In this document: piece after piece, positions 18,486 to 27,230 of the stretch
How the letters are laid out: each line of letters opens with the position of its first letter
How positions within the stretch are numbered: position 1 is the stretch's first letter
DNA from: Brevundimonas sp. UBA5866
Lineage (GTDB): Bacteria > Pseudomonadota > Alphaproteobacteria > Caulobacterales > Caulobacteraceae
NCBI RefSeq assembly: GCF_002432125.1
Contig: NZ_DJFS01000027.1
Coordinates: forward strand, 23,922 to 87,921
Reading direction: 5' to 3'
DNA length: 64,000 bases
Made by a program: the position numbers and the translations under genes
Notes under the pieces: model-generated
Database searches by the model: none
The model's input: the letters and a program-made list of their open reading frames with translations, nothing else
What the model was told of the DNA's origin: nothing

Positions 18486-19961
18486 ATGAAAGTCACGCGT
18501 CTCGAACCCGTTAAAACCACGCTTCAACCCACGAACCACCCGTATATGACGGGCCCGTGGACGCCGCAGTGGGAAGAGGTTACCGCCCTTGATCTGGATG
18601 TGATCGAAGGGGCAATCCCCACCGATATCGACGGGGTCTATCTGCGTAATACCGAGAATCCCGTCCACCAGCCGCTGGGCCGCTATCACCCGTTCGACGG
18701 TGACGGCATGCTGCACCAGATCAGCATCCAGAACGGCAAGGCCGACTATCGCAACCGCTTTGTCCGCACTCGCGGCTTTGTGGCCGAACAGATCGCCGAG
18801 GGTTCGCTGTGGGGCGGCATCCAGGATGGTCCGGGCACGTCCAAGCGCCCCGGCTTCGGCGCGCACGAAAGCCTGAAGGATTCCTCGTCCACCGACGTGG
18901 TGATCCACAATGGCAAGGCCATCTCGACCTTCTACCAGTGCGGCGAAGCCTACATGCTGGACCCCGAGACCATGGAACAGCTGGGCACCGCTCCGTGGGT
19001 GCCGCTGGACGGCGTATCGGCCCACCCCAAGACCGATGAACGCACCGGCGAGATGCTGTTCTTCAACTATTCAAAGCACGCGCCCTACATGCACTATGGC
19101 GTGATCGACAAGGACGGGAAGCAGGTCCACTACACCCCGATCCCCCTGCCCGGTCCGCGCCTGCCGCACGACATGATCTTCTCGGAGAACTATTCGATCC
19201 TGAACGACTTCCCGTTGTTCTGGGACGAAGGCCTGCTGGAGAAGGGCTATCACGCGGCCCGCATGCACGACCTGCCGTCGCGCTTTGCCGTCATCCCGCG
19301 CTATGGCACCGAAAAGGACATCCGCTGGTTCGAGGCGGACCCGACCTATGTGCTGCACTTCCTCAATGCCTATGAGGAAGGCGACGAGATCGTCATGGAC
19401 GGCTACTTCCAGGAAGTGCCCATGCCCGAGCCGCTGGAAGGCGCGCCCAAGGGGATGGACCGGATGATGGCCTATCTGGACGAGCACAGCTTCAAGTCCA
19501 AACTGCACCGGTGGCGCTTCAACCTGAAGACCGGCGAAACGACCGAGGGCCACCTCGATGACCGCGTGCTGGAGTTCGGCGTCATCAACAACCGCTATGC
19601 CGGTCGCAAGAACCGCTATTGCTATTCGACGACGACCAAGCCGGGCTGGTTCCTGTTCAACGGCTTCGTCAAACACGATCTGGAAACCGGCGAAAGCTGG
19701 CAGATCACCCTGCCGGACGGTCGCTATGCAAGCGAAAGCCCATTTGTCCCGCGCATAAACGCCAAGGATGAGGATGATGGCTATCTGATCAGCTTCATCA
19801 TCGACGAGAATGCCGGTACGTCCGAATGCATCCTCGTGGACTGCAAGAAGTTCGAGGAAGGCCCCGTGTGCCGCATTGCCCTGCCGCACAAGATCTCCAG
19901 CGGCACCCACGCCTGCTGGGCCGATCGGGCCTATATCCGCGATGGTGTGGTCTCGGCCTGA
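18486..19961 (+). CDS. Carotenoid/lignostilbene-type cleavage oxygenase
   Basis: A 491-aa member of the RPE65/carotenoid cleavage oxygenase family: a seven-bladed propeller with Fe(II) held by four histidines. Candidates are His180 (VSAHPKTDE), His228 (PRLPHDMIF), His291 (YVLHFLNAYEE) and His475 (SSGTHACW). The family cleaves C=C bonds of carotenoids or of stilbenes such as lignostilbene. The neighbouring feruloyl-CoA-synthase-like gene favours a phenylpropanoid substrate, but this is inference. ATG 18486 lies 6 bases after GGGGA; ATG 18480 is too close to it. Confidence 0.88.
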   Translation: MKVTRLEPVKTTLQPTNHPYMTGPWTPQWEEVTALDLDVIEGAIPTDIDGVYLRNTENPVHQPLGRYHPFDGDGMLHQISIQNGKADYRNRFVRTRGFVAEQIAEGSLWGGIQDGPGTSKRPGFGAHESLKDSSSTDVVIHNGKAISTFYQCGEAYMLDPETMEQLGTAPWVPLDGVSAHPKTDERTGEMLFFNYSKHAPYMHYGVIDKDGKQVHYTPIPLPGPRLPHDMIFSENYSILNDFPLFWDEGLLEKGYHAARMHDLPSRFAVIPRYGTEKDIRWFEADPTYVLHFLNAYEEGDEIVMDGYFQEVPMPEPLEGAPKGMDRMMAYLDEHSFKSKLHRWRFNLKTGETTEGHLDDRVLEFGVINNRYAGRKNRYCYSTTTKPGWFLFNGFVKHDLETGESWQITLPDGRYASESPFVPRINAKDEDDGYLISFIIDENAGTSECILVDCKKFEEGPVCRIALPHKISSGTHACWADRAYIRDGVVSA

Positions 19962-19986
19962 CGGGCTGAACCACACAGGGGCGAAC

Positions 19987-20019
19987 GGGGGCGGCCTTGG
20001 AGAAGGCCGCCCCCTTTTC
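19987..20019. terminator. Bidirectional terminator between convergent genes
   Basis: The 12-bp stem GGGGGCGGCCTT (19987-19998) / AAGGCCGCCCCC (20003-20014) has loop GGAG and is followed by TTTT. It lies between the oxygenase stop and the convergent DUF1295 stop. Confidence 0.85.
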
Positions 20020-20022
20020 GTA

Positions 20023-20829
20023 TCAGGCTTTCACCTTCTTGGGCGGCAGCGGCACAAAGCCGGATGTGCACGCGATATAGTCGGCATACTCCGGCTTGGT
20101 CTTACGCATACGGTATTCCATCGTCGGTGCGCCCGACCACTTCATCAGGGTCCACGTCAGGAAGGCCGGACCAACAATGGCGAACAGGCCTGTCGTGGTT
20201 TCCGCCGCGATCAGGAACAGCCCCCACCAGACAAGGCTCTCGCCGAAATAGTTGGGGTGACGGCTATAGCGCCACAGGCCCGACTGCATGACCTTGCCCT
20301 TGTTCTCGGGCTTCAGCTTAAACTTGGCCAGCTGCCCATCGGCGATGATCTCGAAGATCAGGCCAAAGACCGCGATGGCAACGCCGATCCAGCCAATTAC
20401 ACCCACATCCGGTGTGCGGTCGATCTGGCCCAGTTGGACCGGAAGCGACATCAGGAACTGTAGCGGTGCCTGCGTCACGCAGATGGACACCAGGGTGAAG
20501 AAGCCAAAGCTCCAACCCTTGGTTTCCTTCACCTTTTCATACAGTCGCTCATAGCGGCGGTCGGCACCATGCACCCGCCAGCGCCAGATCATATAGCCGA
20601 ACAGGCGCACGCCCCATGCCGCGCATATCCCCGTCAGCAGGGCATTGCGCAACAGCGGCCCATCCGACTGGATAAAGGTGGAAATCGCCAGCACCACCGT
20701 GCCCAGTCCCCAATAGGCGTCAACAATGGTCGGGTCTTTCAACTTCAACGAAACGGCCCAGACCAGCGCGAAACCCGCCGCCGCTACGCCGACATTGATC
20801 AGAAGTATCCTCAGAACTTCAGGCAGCAT
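20023..20829 (-). CDS. DUF1295 / steroid 5-alpha-reductase-like membrane protein
   Basis: A 268-aa integral membrane protein with about six or seven hydrophobic segments. The C-terminal motif GLWRYSRHPNYFGE, followed by EYRMRKTKPEYADYIACTSGFVPLPPKK, is diagnostic of DUF1295, related to steroid 5-alpha-reductase and isoprenylcysteine methyltransferases, and likely binds NADPH or SAM. ATG 20829 follows a purine-rich GGGGGAG. It lies 57 bases after the ligase gene on the same strand and is probably the last gene of that operon. Substrate unknown. Confidence 0.85.
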   Translation of the reverse strand: MLPEVLRILLINVGVAAAGFALVWAVSLKLKDPTIVDAYWGLGTVVLAISTFIQSDGPLLRNALLTGICAAWGVRLFGYMIWRWRVHGADRRYERLYEKVKETKGWSFGFFTLVSICVTQAPLQFLMSLPVQLGQIDRTPDVGVIGWIGVAIAVFGLIFEIIADGQLAKFKLKPENKGKVMQSGLWRYSRHPNYFGESLVWWGLFLIAAETTTGLFAIVGPAFLTWTLMKWSGAPTMEYRMRKTKPEYADYIACTSGFVPLPPKKVKA

Positions 20830-20886
20830 CACTCCCCCTTGGCCGTGTCACGGCCAGACATGTTTGACAGTTTTCGGATAAGGCCT

Positions 20887-22686
20887 TCAGGCCTCCAGAA
20901 TATAGACGCCCTCGTCCGGTTGCTCGGCGAACAGGCGCTCGACCAGATCGGGACGGTTATCCATCACGGCGCGGCGGTTGACCGTGCCCTTGTCCGACAG
21001 CTCGTGCGCGTTCGGATTGGGTGGCGCGGACGGGAACAGCACGCGCCGGATACGGTTGCCCGCCGACTGGGTCGCGTTGAACTGTTTCAGCCGTTCGACA
21101 ATCTCGGCCTCGGCGTTCGGGGCCTTGGTCCAGATCATCGCCGTCAGATAGGGCCGGTTCTCGTCACACAGCACCAGATCCAGCGCCAGCGGGTCGAGTA
21201 TGCGGATGATCTGCTCGCGCATGTGACCGCCATAGACCCACGCCCCGCTCAACAGCTTGAACTCCTCGGCGGCGCGGCCCGCAAAGGCCAGCCCAAGGTC
21301 CGGCCTTTCCGGATCATGGAAGACGCAAAGATCGCCAGAGCGGTAATAGCCTTCCTCGTCAAAGGCTTCGGCGGTTTTTTGGGGCTCGTCCAGATAGCCG
21401 AGCGCGAGGCTCTTGCCCTTTGCGCGCAGCTCATAGCGGTCGCCCTGTGGCACCAGCTTGATCGTCACCCCCGGCACCGGCAGGCCCAAGCCCACCTTGT
21501 CCGTCTCATAGTGGGTGACGGTGATGGCCGATCCCGTTTCGGTGGACCCATAGCCACTGGTCAGCATGACACGGTGGCCGCAAGCCTCAACCGCACAGGC
21601 CTGAAGGCGATCGAACACAGCCTGGGACAGCCCCGCACCGCCGAACAGCATCATCTTCATGCGCGAGAAGAAGTTCCTCCGCATCTCCGGATGGGTTTCC
21701 AGTGCATCGGCCAGCATGACGTAACCCAGCGGCACATTGTTGTAATAGCCGACGCTGATCTCGGTCAGGTTGCGGATCGAGGTATCGAACAGGCCGGGCA
21801 TGGGTTTGCCGTCATCGATGTAGAAGGTCCCGCCCTCCATCAGGGTGGTCCGCATCACATAGGCCCCCGCCGCGTGGTGCCACGGCAGCCAGTCCAGCAT
21901 GACCTCGTTCCAGCCCGCCACCTTGCCGACCGTCTGCTTGCACTCGGCGGTATTGGCCGCCAGCGCACCCAGCGTCAGCACCGTCAGCTTGGGCAATCCG
22001 GTCGAGCCGGAGGTCAGCATATAGGCCGCCACCCCGTCTTCCTTCAGCCCTTCAATGGAAGCCTCGACGGCAGGCGTAGGTTCAGTAGCCACCACATCGG
22101 CCAGCAACAGCGCGCCCTCGAACGGCTCTCCGCAGATCAGCACCGCATCACCGATATCCACCGAGGCAATTGCCGCGGCGATGCCTGCGGTTTCTGCTAC
22201 GATGACGGACGGTTTGGCCTTGCCGATCACATGGCGCAGGCGGCCCAGATCGCCGCCCAGCGCCACCATCATCGGGCTGGCCGGACAGACCGCCCGCCCC
22301 GACGCCCACCCGCCGTAGGTCACGGTCGAGAACAACGGCGAGTTGGACGACACCAGAAACACCGTGCCATCGCCGCCCTGATCCAACAGCCACTGGGTAA
22401 AGCCGTCGCAGTCGCGCTTCAGCTGTCGATAGCTTGTCGCCTGCCAGTCGCCGCCCCCCGCCGCGCGGCGCATCAGGGCCGGTTTGTCGCCCTGCTGTTC
22501 AGCCATGCGGGCGAACAGGCGCGGCATGTTGAAGTCATAGGGCGCAACCGGAATGCGCGACTTCAGATAGATGGTGCCATCGGCTTCCTTGCGGACATCC
22601 AGATCGACCGGCAGCAGCGCGGCATCACGCAGCGGTGCCTTGGCGATGTCTTCGGCGGTCAGCCCCAGAGGAGAAACGACGCCCAT
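20887..22686 (-). CDS. Feruloyl-CoA-synthase-like AMP-dependent ligase
   Basis: A 599-aa acyl-adenylate-forming enzyme. The AMP-binding P-loop is MLTSGSTGLPK (about residue 210); further core motifs are SGYGSTETGSA and YYRSGDLCVF, and a C-terminal GTVNRRAVMDNR takes the place of the usual catalytic-lysine region. Length and the LPWHHAAGAY segment fit the feruloyl-CoA synthase branch, which activates hydroxycinnamates as CoA thioesters. ATG 22686 has GGGGAG 8 bases upstream. It lies between thiolase and DUF1295 genes on the same strand. Substrate not certain. Confidence 0.85.
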   Translation of the reverse strand: MGVVSPLGLTAEDIAKAPLRDAALLPVDLDVRKEADGTIYLKSRIPVAPYDFNMPRLFARMAEQQGDKPALMRRAAGGGDWQATSYRQLKRDCDGFTQWLLDQGGDGTVFLVSSNSPLFSTVTYGGWASGRAVCPASPMMVALGGDLGRLRHVIGKAKPSVIVAETAGIAAAIASVDIGDAVLICGEPFEGALLLADVVATEPTPAVEASIEGLKEDGVAAYMLTSGSTGLPKLTVLTLGALAANTAECKQTVGKVAGWNEVMLDWLPWHHAAGAYVMRTTLMEGGTFYIDDGKPMPGLFDTSIRNLTEISVGYYNNVPLGYVMLADALETHPEMRRNFFSRMKMMLFGGAGLSQAVFDRLQACAVEACGHRVMLTSGYGSTETGSAITVTHYETDKVGLGLPVPGVTIKLVPQGDRYELRAKGKSLALGYLDEPQKTAEAFDEEGYYRSGDLCVFHDPERPDLGLAFAGRAAEEFKLLSGAWVYGGHMREQIIRILDPLALDLVLCDENRPYLTAMIWTKAPNAEAEIVERLKQFNATQSAGNRIRRVLFPSAPPNPNAHELSDKGTVNRRAVMDNRPDLVERLFAEQPDEGVYILEA

Positions 22687-22820
22687 CACGCGCCCTCCCC
22701 GTTTGTCTCAAAGCCCGCGACGACCCTTGAAATCGTTCTCATTCTTTCCTCCCCGCCCTGCACCACTTCGTTAAGCGAGCGATGTCAGGTTCACTTTTGA
22801 AACGCCCCTTCTGTGGGACT

Positions 22821-24041
22821 TCAGGTTCCGACGACGAAGCTGACCGTGGTGGTGGTAGAGCCGCCGATGTTCAGGGTCTGGACGTTCTTCGCACCCTCGA
22901 CCTGATAGTCTCCGGCAGTGCCCGCCACCTGTTTGGCGGCATCCAGAACCATACGCACGCCCGTCGCCCCGACCGGATGGCCAAGGCCGATCAATCCCCC
23001 CGAAGGGTTGAACGGCAGTGCCCCGTCAAAGGCGACCGTGCCGTCTTCAATCGCCTTCCATGCCTCGCCCGCCTTGGTCAGACCAAGATGCTCGATGGCC
23101 ATGTATTCGGTGGTGGTGAAGCAGTCGTGGGTTTCGACCGCGTCGATGTCCCACACATCGTTCAGGCCTGCGCGGCGACGGGCATCCTCGCCCGCCTTCT
23201 TAACGTGCGGGAAGATCCAGCCCTCTTCATCCTGAACTTCCAGCTTGGAGCGAAGGCTCATCGGCGCGCCCGTATGGCCCCAGCCCTTGATGCGCGGCAG
23301 GTCTTCAAGGCGCAGCCCGTGCTTGCGGGCATATTCGGCGGCCTTGCGCTCCGAGGCGAGGAAGACCACAGCTGCGCCGTCCGTCACCTGACCGCAGTCC
23401 TGACGGCGGATATTGCCCTCGATGACAGGATTGGCTTCATCGTCATCGGTGAAGCTGGCATCCGTAAAGGCCCAGCCGCGCGTCTGGGCGTTGGGGTTGC
23501 GCTTGGCATTGCCGAAATTGATGCGCGCTATCTCGGCCAGATGCTCGCGTTTGATGCCGAACCGTTCCTGATAGACGTCGCCTATGTCGGAGAAGGCACG
23601 CGGCCACAGATAGATGGCATCCTGAAACTCGTGCCCGTGCCAAGCCGCCGCGCCCAGATTATCCGCTGCGACCTTGCCCGGGACATTGCGCATCACCTCC
23701 AGCCCCAGCACACAGGCGCTCTCGTAGCGGCCCGCTTCGATGTCGGCCATCGCCGCCATGATCGCCAGCGAACCCGAAGCGCAGGCCGCCTCGTGCCGGG
23801 CGGTCGGCATACCGTCGAACCGCCTGTCGGACTGGGCGAAAAAGCCGCCCAACATTCCCTGTCCGCAGAACAGTTCGCCGACGAAATTGCCGACGTGGCC
23901 GACCTCTATTTCGGTCGGATCCAGCTTGGTGGCGTCCAGTCCGTGGTTCAGTGCCTCGGCAAAGCCGTCGGCGATCTCAAGCCCTTCGCGGGCCCAGTTG
24001 CGCGAGAAGTCACTCTGCCAACCACCGAGAATATAGACCAC
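22821..24041 (-). CDS. Thiolase (acetyl-CoA acetyltransferase / SCP2-thiolase-like), GTG start
   Basis: A 406-aa thiolase-fold protein. The acyl-enzyme cysteine is Cys87 in ARHEAACASGS, a second site is THDCFTTTE, and the C-terminal GGLIGLGHPVGATG carries the catalytic histidine. The SCP2-type divergence suggests side-chain cleavage of unusual acyl-CoAs rather than plain acetoacetyl-CoA. The start is GTG at 24041: GGGAGG (24048-24053) lies exactly 6 bases upstream, and VVYILGGWQSDF is the normal N-terminus; the ATG 57 bases upstream is less likely. First gene of the operon leading to the ligase. Confidence 0.88.
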   Translation of the reverse strand: MVYILGGWQSDFSRNWAREGLEIADGFAEALNHGLDATKLDPTEIEVGHVGNFVGELFCGQGMLGGFFAQSDRRFDGMPTARHEAACASGSLAIMAAMADIEAGRYESACVLGLEVMRNVPGKVAADNLGAAAWHGHEFQDAIYLWPRAFSDIGDVYQERFGIKREHLAEIARINFGNAKRNPNAQTRGWAFTDASFTDDDEANPVIEGNIRRQDCGQVTDGAAVVFLASERKAAEYARKHGLRLEDLPRIKGWGHTGAPMSLRSKLEVQDEEGWIFPHVKKAGEDARRRAGLNDVWDIDAVETHDCFTTTEYMAIEHLGLTKAGEAWKAIEDGTVAFDGALPFNPSGGLIGLGHPVGATGVRMVLDAAKQVAGTAGDYQVEGAKNVQTLNIGGSTTTTVSFVVGT

Positions 24042-24069
24042 GTCACACCTCCCTGACCGGATCGGGAAG

Positions 24070-24088
24070 AGACTGCGATAGTCAGTCT
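24070..24088. promoter_or_regulatory. Inverted repeat upstream of the thiolase operon
   Basis: AGACTG (24070-24075) and CAGTCT (24083-24088) are perfect arms 7 bases apart, 29 bases upstream of the GTG start. Possible operator; single copy. Confidence 0.3.
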
Positions 24089-24124
24089 TATAACGCAAGC
24101 TAGTATTTTGAACTTGTCTCCATG

Positions 24125-24154
24125 AAAAAAGGGGCCGCTTTCGCGACCCCTTTT
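24125..24154 (-). terminator. Terminator of the M14 peptidase gene
   Basis: Read on the minus strand: AAAAGGGG, an inner CGC/GCG stem, CCCC, then six T residues (24130-24125). It lies 26 bases beyond the peptidase stop. Confidence 0.88.
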
Positions 24155-24179
24155 GTTTGATGTGGGTACCGTTGCGCCG

Positions 24180-26987
24180 TTAGCGGTTGGCGCTGGCCGG
24201 ACCGTACAGCAGACCGTTGAAGAACAGGCGGAAGGTGCCGTGCGGCTGGGCGCGCTGGATGACCTCCGCGCCATAGGCGAACAGCTTGCCCTCGCCCAGA
24301 TCGGCTTCGACCACGGCGCTGGTGTCCTTCAGGATTTCCTGATTGTGGGCCCAGCCGCTACGCAGCGGTGCATCGCTGTCGAAGCGGACCACCGTGCGCG
24401 CGCCCTCGCCCGTCACGCGGAAGGTCTGGCCGTTGTTGAAGAAGACATCGGCCCGTTCCGGCATGCCATAGGCCAGAGGGCTGACAGCCTCGACCTTGGC
24501 CGACAGGATCGACCCCGGCAGGAAGAACTCGGTGTTCGGCAGCGGACGCACGCGCTCGCCCTCGGTCTTGACCAGAGCCGGCTCGATCGGCGCGCCCAGC
24601 AGGTGTGCCAGACGGTTGGAGTTGCCGATGGTCACCACCGTACCACCCTTGCGGGCGAACTCGGCGATACGCGGTACGGTCGTTTCCGCCGTCACCTCGC
24701 CCAGCCAGCCGCGCATTTCGGCGGGGATGGTCTCGGGCTTGGGCTGCGGCCAGGCCGTGGTCTGGCGATAGGCCGGATGGTCCAGCGCCGGCGCGACGGT
24801 GTCAGTGAAGACCAGCACGTCGTATTTGGCGTTCAGGTCCTCGGTATCCAGCGCCTGCGGATAGACGACCTCGAACGGGAACTCGTAGCGTTCCAGCAGG
24901 AAGCGGGTCCAACCCGACGACATCACACCGCCGTAACGGTCCACCAGACCGACACGGACAGGCTTCAGCGCCATGCCCTCACCGGCCGGACGGCGCGACA
25001 CGGCATGGGCGTCGATGCCCAGCGGGCCGACCGCCTCGCGGATGATAGCCGCGGCCTGCTCCGATGCAGGAACCCAGATCGCGCCTGCGCCCAGCGTCTC
25101 GCCATTGGCACGGACCGACTGTTCGATCCATTCCGGCTGGATGCCCGCCGCCAGCAGGCGGTTGGTCAGGATGAAGCTGTTGTTCTCTTCATGGCCGATC
25201 ACAAAGCCTGCACGGCCATTGCCGATCACACGGCCCGGTGGCGGGGCCAGAACGTCCTCGGCCTTGACGGTCGGCGCTTCAAAGCCATCCTGGATGCGGT
25301 CGAAGTTCACACCCATCTGGAAGGCCAGCGTATAGCCCGCCACGTCATACGGCAGCTTGGGCGGCCCGCCCGGATATTCGGTGTTGTGGGGGTGATCCTG
25401 CGGCTCGAACATGTCCAGTACGTGCGGACGATAGGCCTGCGCCGTCTTCACCACATAGCTGCCCGCCGGATAGCGGGTGCCGTTCACGGTGAACGGACGC
25501 TCGGCCACCTCCACGTCCACGCCGTTCTTGATCAACGTGTTCAGGAAGGCCACCGTCGTCGGCAGGTCGCGCTGGGTCTGCGGGTTGATGATATAGCCGC
25601 GCGGCATACGGTTTTCCGCCGTGCGGACCACCGTATCCATCAGCGAGGGATCGACCGCGCGGGCATTGTTGCCCGCCGCCTTCAGGGCCTCGACCAGCGT
25701 CGGCGTCATCTGCCACGTATCGGTCGAGCCGCGCTCGATGGCGTTCTGGCCCATGCGCCAGATGTTGAACAGCAGGCGTTCCTTGTTGCGCGACGCATAG
25801 TCGATGATCGCGCGGTTCATGCTCCACTGGTAGTCGATGCTGTCACGCAGGTGCCAGCGGCGCGGCACCATCGGCAGCGGAATATCGTTGCGCGCCAGTT
25901 GCACGTCGGGGATCAGGGCGATGTCTTCCGGCGTCGGCCCGCCGATCAGCTCGGTCAGGATGCCGATGGCGTTGTGATAATAGGGCGTGGAGCGGACCAT
26001 ACCGTTGTGCCACGTCGAATAGGCCCCGACCGAGTTCGAGCCGGAACCGCCCTTGCCCTCGGCCACCAGACGGCTGTGCATGGTGGTGCCCAGCTCGCTG
26101 GTCATGTTCATGACCAGACCGTCGAGGTTGTAGTTGTACGGATCGCGGAAGGGCGGGATGTACACCACCATGCCGCGCGGGCCGGTCTGGTGCTGGTTGT
26201 AGACGATCTGCGGGAACCACTCGCGGTAATGGACGCGGGCGATGTTCGCCGTCTCGGCCTGCGAGACCATGTAGGAATCGCGGTTGTTATCGTGGCCGGT
26301 GTACTTCTGGTACAGCACCGGAATGTCGCGGAACGAGCGTTCCTGCGGGTCCTCCTTGCGCATGTACCAGTCGGCCACCAGTTGCAGGCCATCAGGGTTG
26401 GCATGGCCGAACAGCAGGATGGTGTCGTCCAGCGTCCGCAGCGTCTCGGCATCCTGTCCCGTCAGCAGGCGGTAAAGGACGTGGATCTGGCCTTGGGTGG
26501 TCACCGTCTCGGTGGCGTGCAGACCGGCGTCGATCCAAACCACGGCCTTGCCGTCGGCGGCCAGCTGGCGGGCCTCTTCCTCGCTCACACCCTCGGCCTT
26601 GGCCAGACGGCGGGCGATATCCTTGTAGCGGTCCAGATTGGCGAGGTTTTCCGGCGTGGAGACAATGGCCATCCACTGGGTCCGCCCCTCCTCCGTCGTG
26701 CCGAAGCTTTCCAGCTTCATCCGGTCGGACTGCTGCGCCAGCAGCTTCAGATAGGCTTCGTACTGGTCGTGGTTGGCCAGATAAAAGTCCGTGCCCGGCT
26801 CCTGCGGGAAAAACTGGACCGGCGCGGTCACGCCTGCCACAGCGGGGCTAAGCGGACCGGCTACAGGCGATGACGCTTCCGCAGCCACCTCTGCCACGGC
26901 CACCTGAGGCACAAAGAGGGGTGCCGTCAGGCAGGTCCCGGCGAGAAGCAGGGCCGTCAGGCCCGCAGATGGTTTGATGCGCTTCAT
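24180..26987 (-). CDS. Secreted M14-family zinc carboxypeptidase-like protein
   Basis: A 935-aa exported protein. The signal peptide spans residues 1-32 (MKRIKPSAGLTALLLAG, cleavage near AVA). The M14 zinc motif is His157-x-x-Glu160 in IDAGLHATET; HANPDGLQLV and NQHQTGPRG follow as in the family, though the third zinc ligand is not fixed by eye. The C-terminal half is an additional long domain. Start 26987 is preceded by AGGGGA. Its promoter region faces the ABC operon and holds operator site A (27089-27104), so it probably trims the peptide or amide ligand imported by that system. Confidence 0.86.
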   Translation of the reverse strand: MKRIKPSAGLTALLLAGTCLTAPLFVPQVAVAEVAAEASSPVAGPLSPAVAGVTAPVQFFPQEPGTDFYLANHDQYEAYLKLLAQQSDRMKLESFGTTEEGRTQWMAIVSTPENLANLDRYKDIARRLAKAEGVSEEEARQLAADGKAVVWIDAGLHATETVTTQGQIHVLYRLLTGQDAETLRTLDDTILLFGHANPDGLQLVADWYMRKEDPQERSFRDIPVLYQKYTGHDNNRDSYMVSQAETANIARVHYREWFPQIVYNQHQTGPRGMVVYIPPFRDPYNYNLDGLVMNMTSELGTTMHSRLVAEGKGGSGSNSVGAYSTWHNGMVRSTPYYHNAIGILTELIGGPTPEDIALIPDVQLARNDIPLPMVPRRWHLRDSIDYQWSMNRAIIDYASRNKERLLFNIWRMGQNAIERGSTDTWQMTPTLVEALKAAGNNARAVDPSLMDTVVRTAENRMPRGYIINPQTQRDLPTTVAFLNTLIKNGVDVEVAERPFTVNGTRYPAGSYVVKTAQAYRPHVLDMFEPQDHPHNTEYPGGPPKLPYDVAGYTLAFQMGVNFDRIQDGFEAPTVKAEDVLAPPPGRVIGNGRAGFVIGHEENNSFILTNRLLAAGIQPEWIEQSVRANGETLGAGAIWVPASEQAAAIIREAVGPLGIDAHAVSRRPAGEGMALKPVRVGLVDRYGGVMSSGWTRFLLERYEFPFEVVYPQALDTEDLNAKYDVLVFTDTVAPALDHPAYRQTTAWPQPKPETIPAEMRGWLGEVTAETTVPRIAEFARKGGTVVTIGNSNRLAHLLGAPIEPALVKTEGERVRPLPNTEFFLPGSILSAKVEAVSPLAYGMPERADVFFNNGQTFRVTGEGARTVVRFDSDAPLRSGWAHNQEILKDTSAVVEADLGEGKLFAYGAEVIQRAQPHGTFRLFFNGLLYGPASANR

Positions 26988-27088
26988 TTTCCCCTCACAC
27001 GCTTCACTGAGCCAACCCTTGGTATTCAATAGCGACGGTGAAGAGAACCCTTTTTTATCCCGCGATTTTAGAGGGAAAAGCGCATGTT

Positions 27089-27104
27089 GTATTTATTTGA
27101 ATAC
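27089..27104. promoter_or_regulatory. Operator site A, GTATT-N6-AATAC
   Basis: GTATT-TATTTG-AATAC, preceded by T and followed by G. It lies in the divergent gap between the M14 peptidase (minus) and the ABC importer (plus). The same pattern and spacing recur at 34685, 38221, 40730 and, with one mismatch, 40880. GntR-family operators commonly have a GTATT/AATAC-like core. Confidence 0.75.
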
Positions 27105-27172
27105 GTGCTAGCACTACCCTACCAAGGTTGGTCGAGGTAGGTTCTGCGAACGCCAAGCTTAGTGGGGGAGCA

Positions 27173-27226
27173 ATGAGCAACAGATTCGGGCGGGCAAGCG
27201 CCAGATTTCCGGACAAGGGCATCTGA
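27173..27226 (+). CDS. 17-codon leader ORF before the ABC operon
   Basis: ATG 27173 follows a strong GGGGGAG ribosome site and opens a 17-residue ORF (MSNRFGRASARFPDKGI) that stops at 27226, four bases before the GTG of the first permease. The peptide is basic, with no recognisable regulatory codon run. The permease GTG has only a weak site, so re-initiation after this ORF may drive its translation. Function unknown; it may be only a coupling device. Confidence 0.4.
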   Translation: MSNRFGRASARFPDKGI

Positions 27227-27230
27227 CCCG

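Noticed and set aside
20569..22800. 743-codon plus-strand frame
   Set aside because: Antisense to the feruloyl-CoA-synthase-like gene, which has clear motifs; the translation is Arg/His/Gln-rich with no domain.
24153..26873. 906-codon plus-strand frame
   Set aside because: Antisense to the M14 peptidase gene, which has a signal peptide, zinc motif and terminator.
27001..27034. GTATT at 27022 as a second operator near the M14 peptidase
   Set aside because: The partner arm six bases on reads CGACG, not AATAC.
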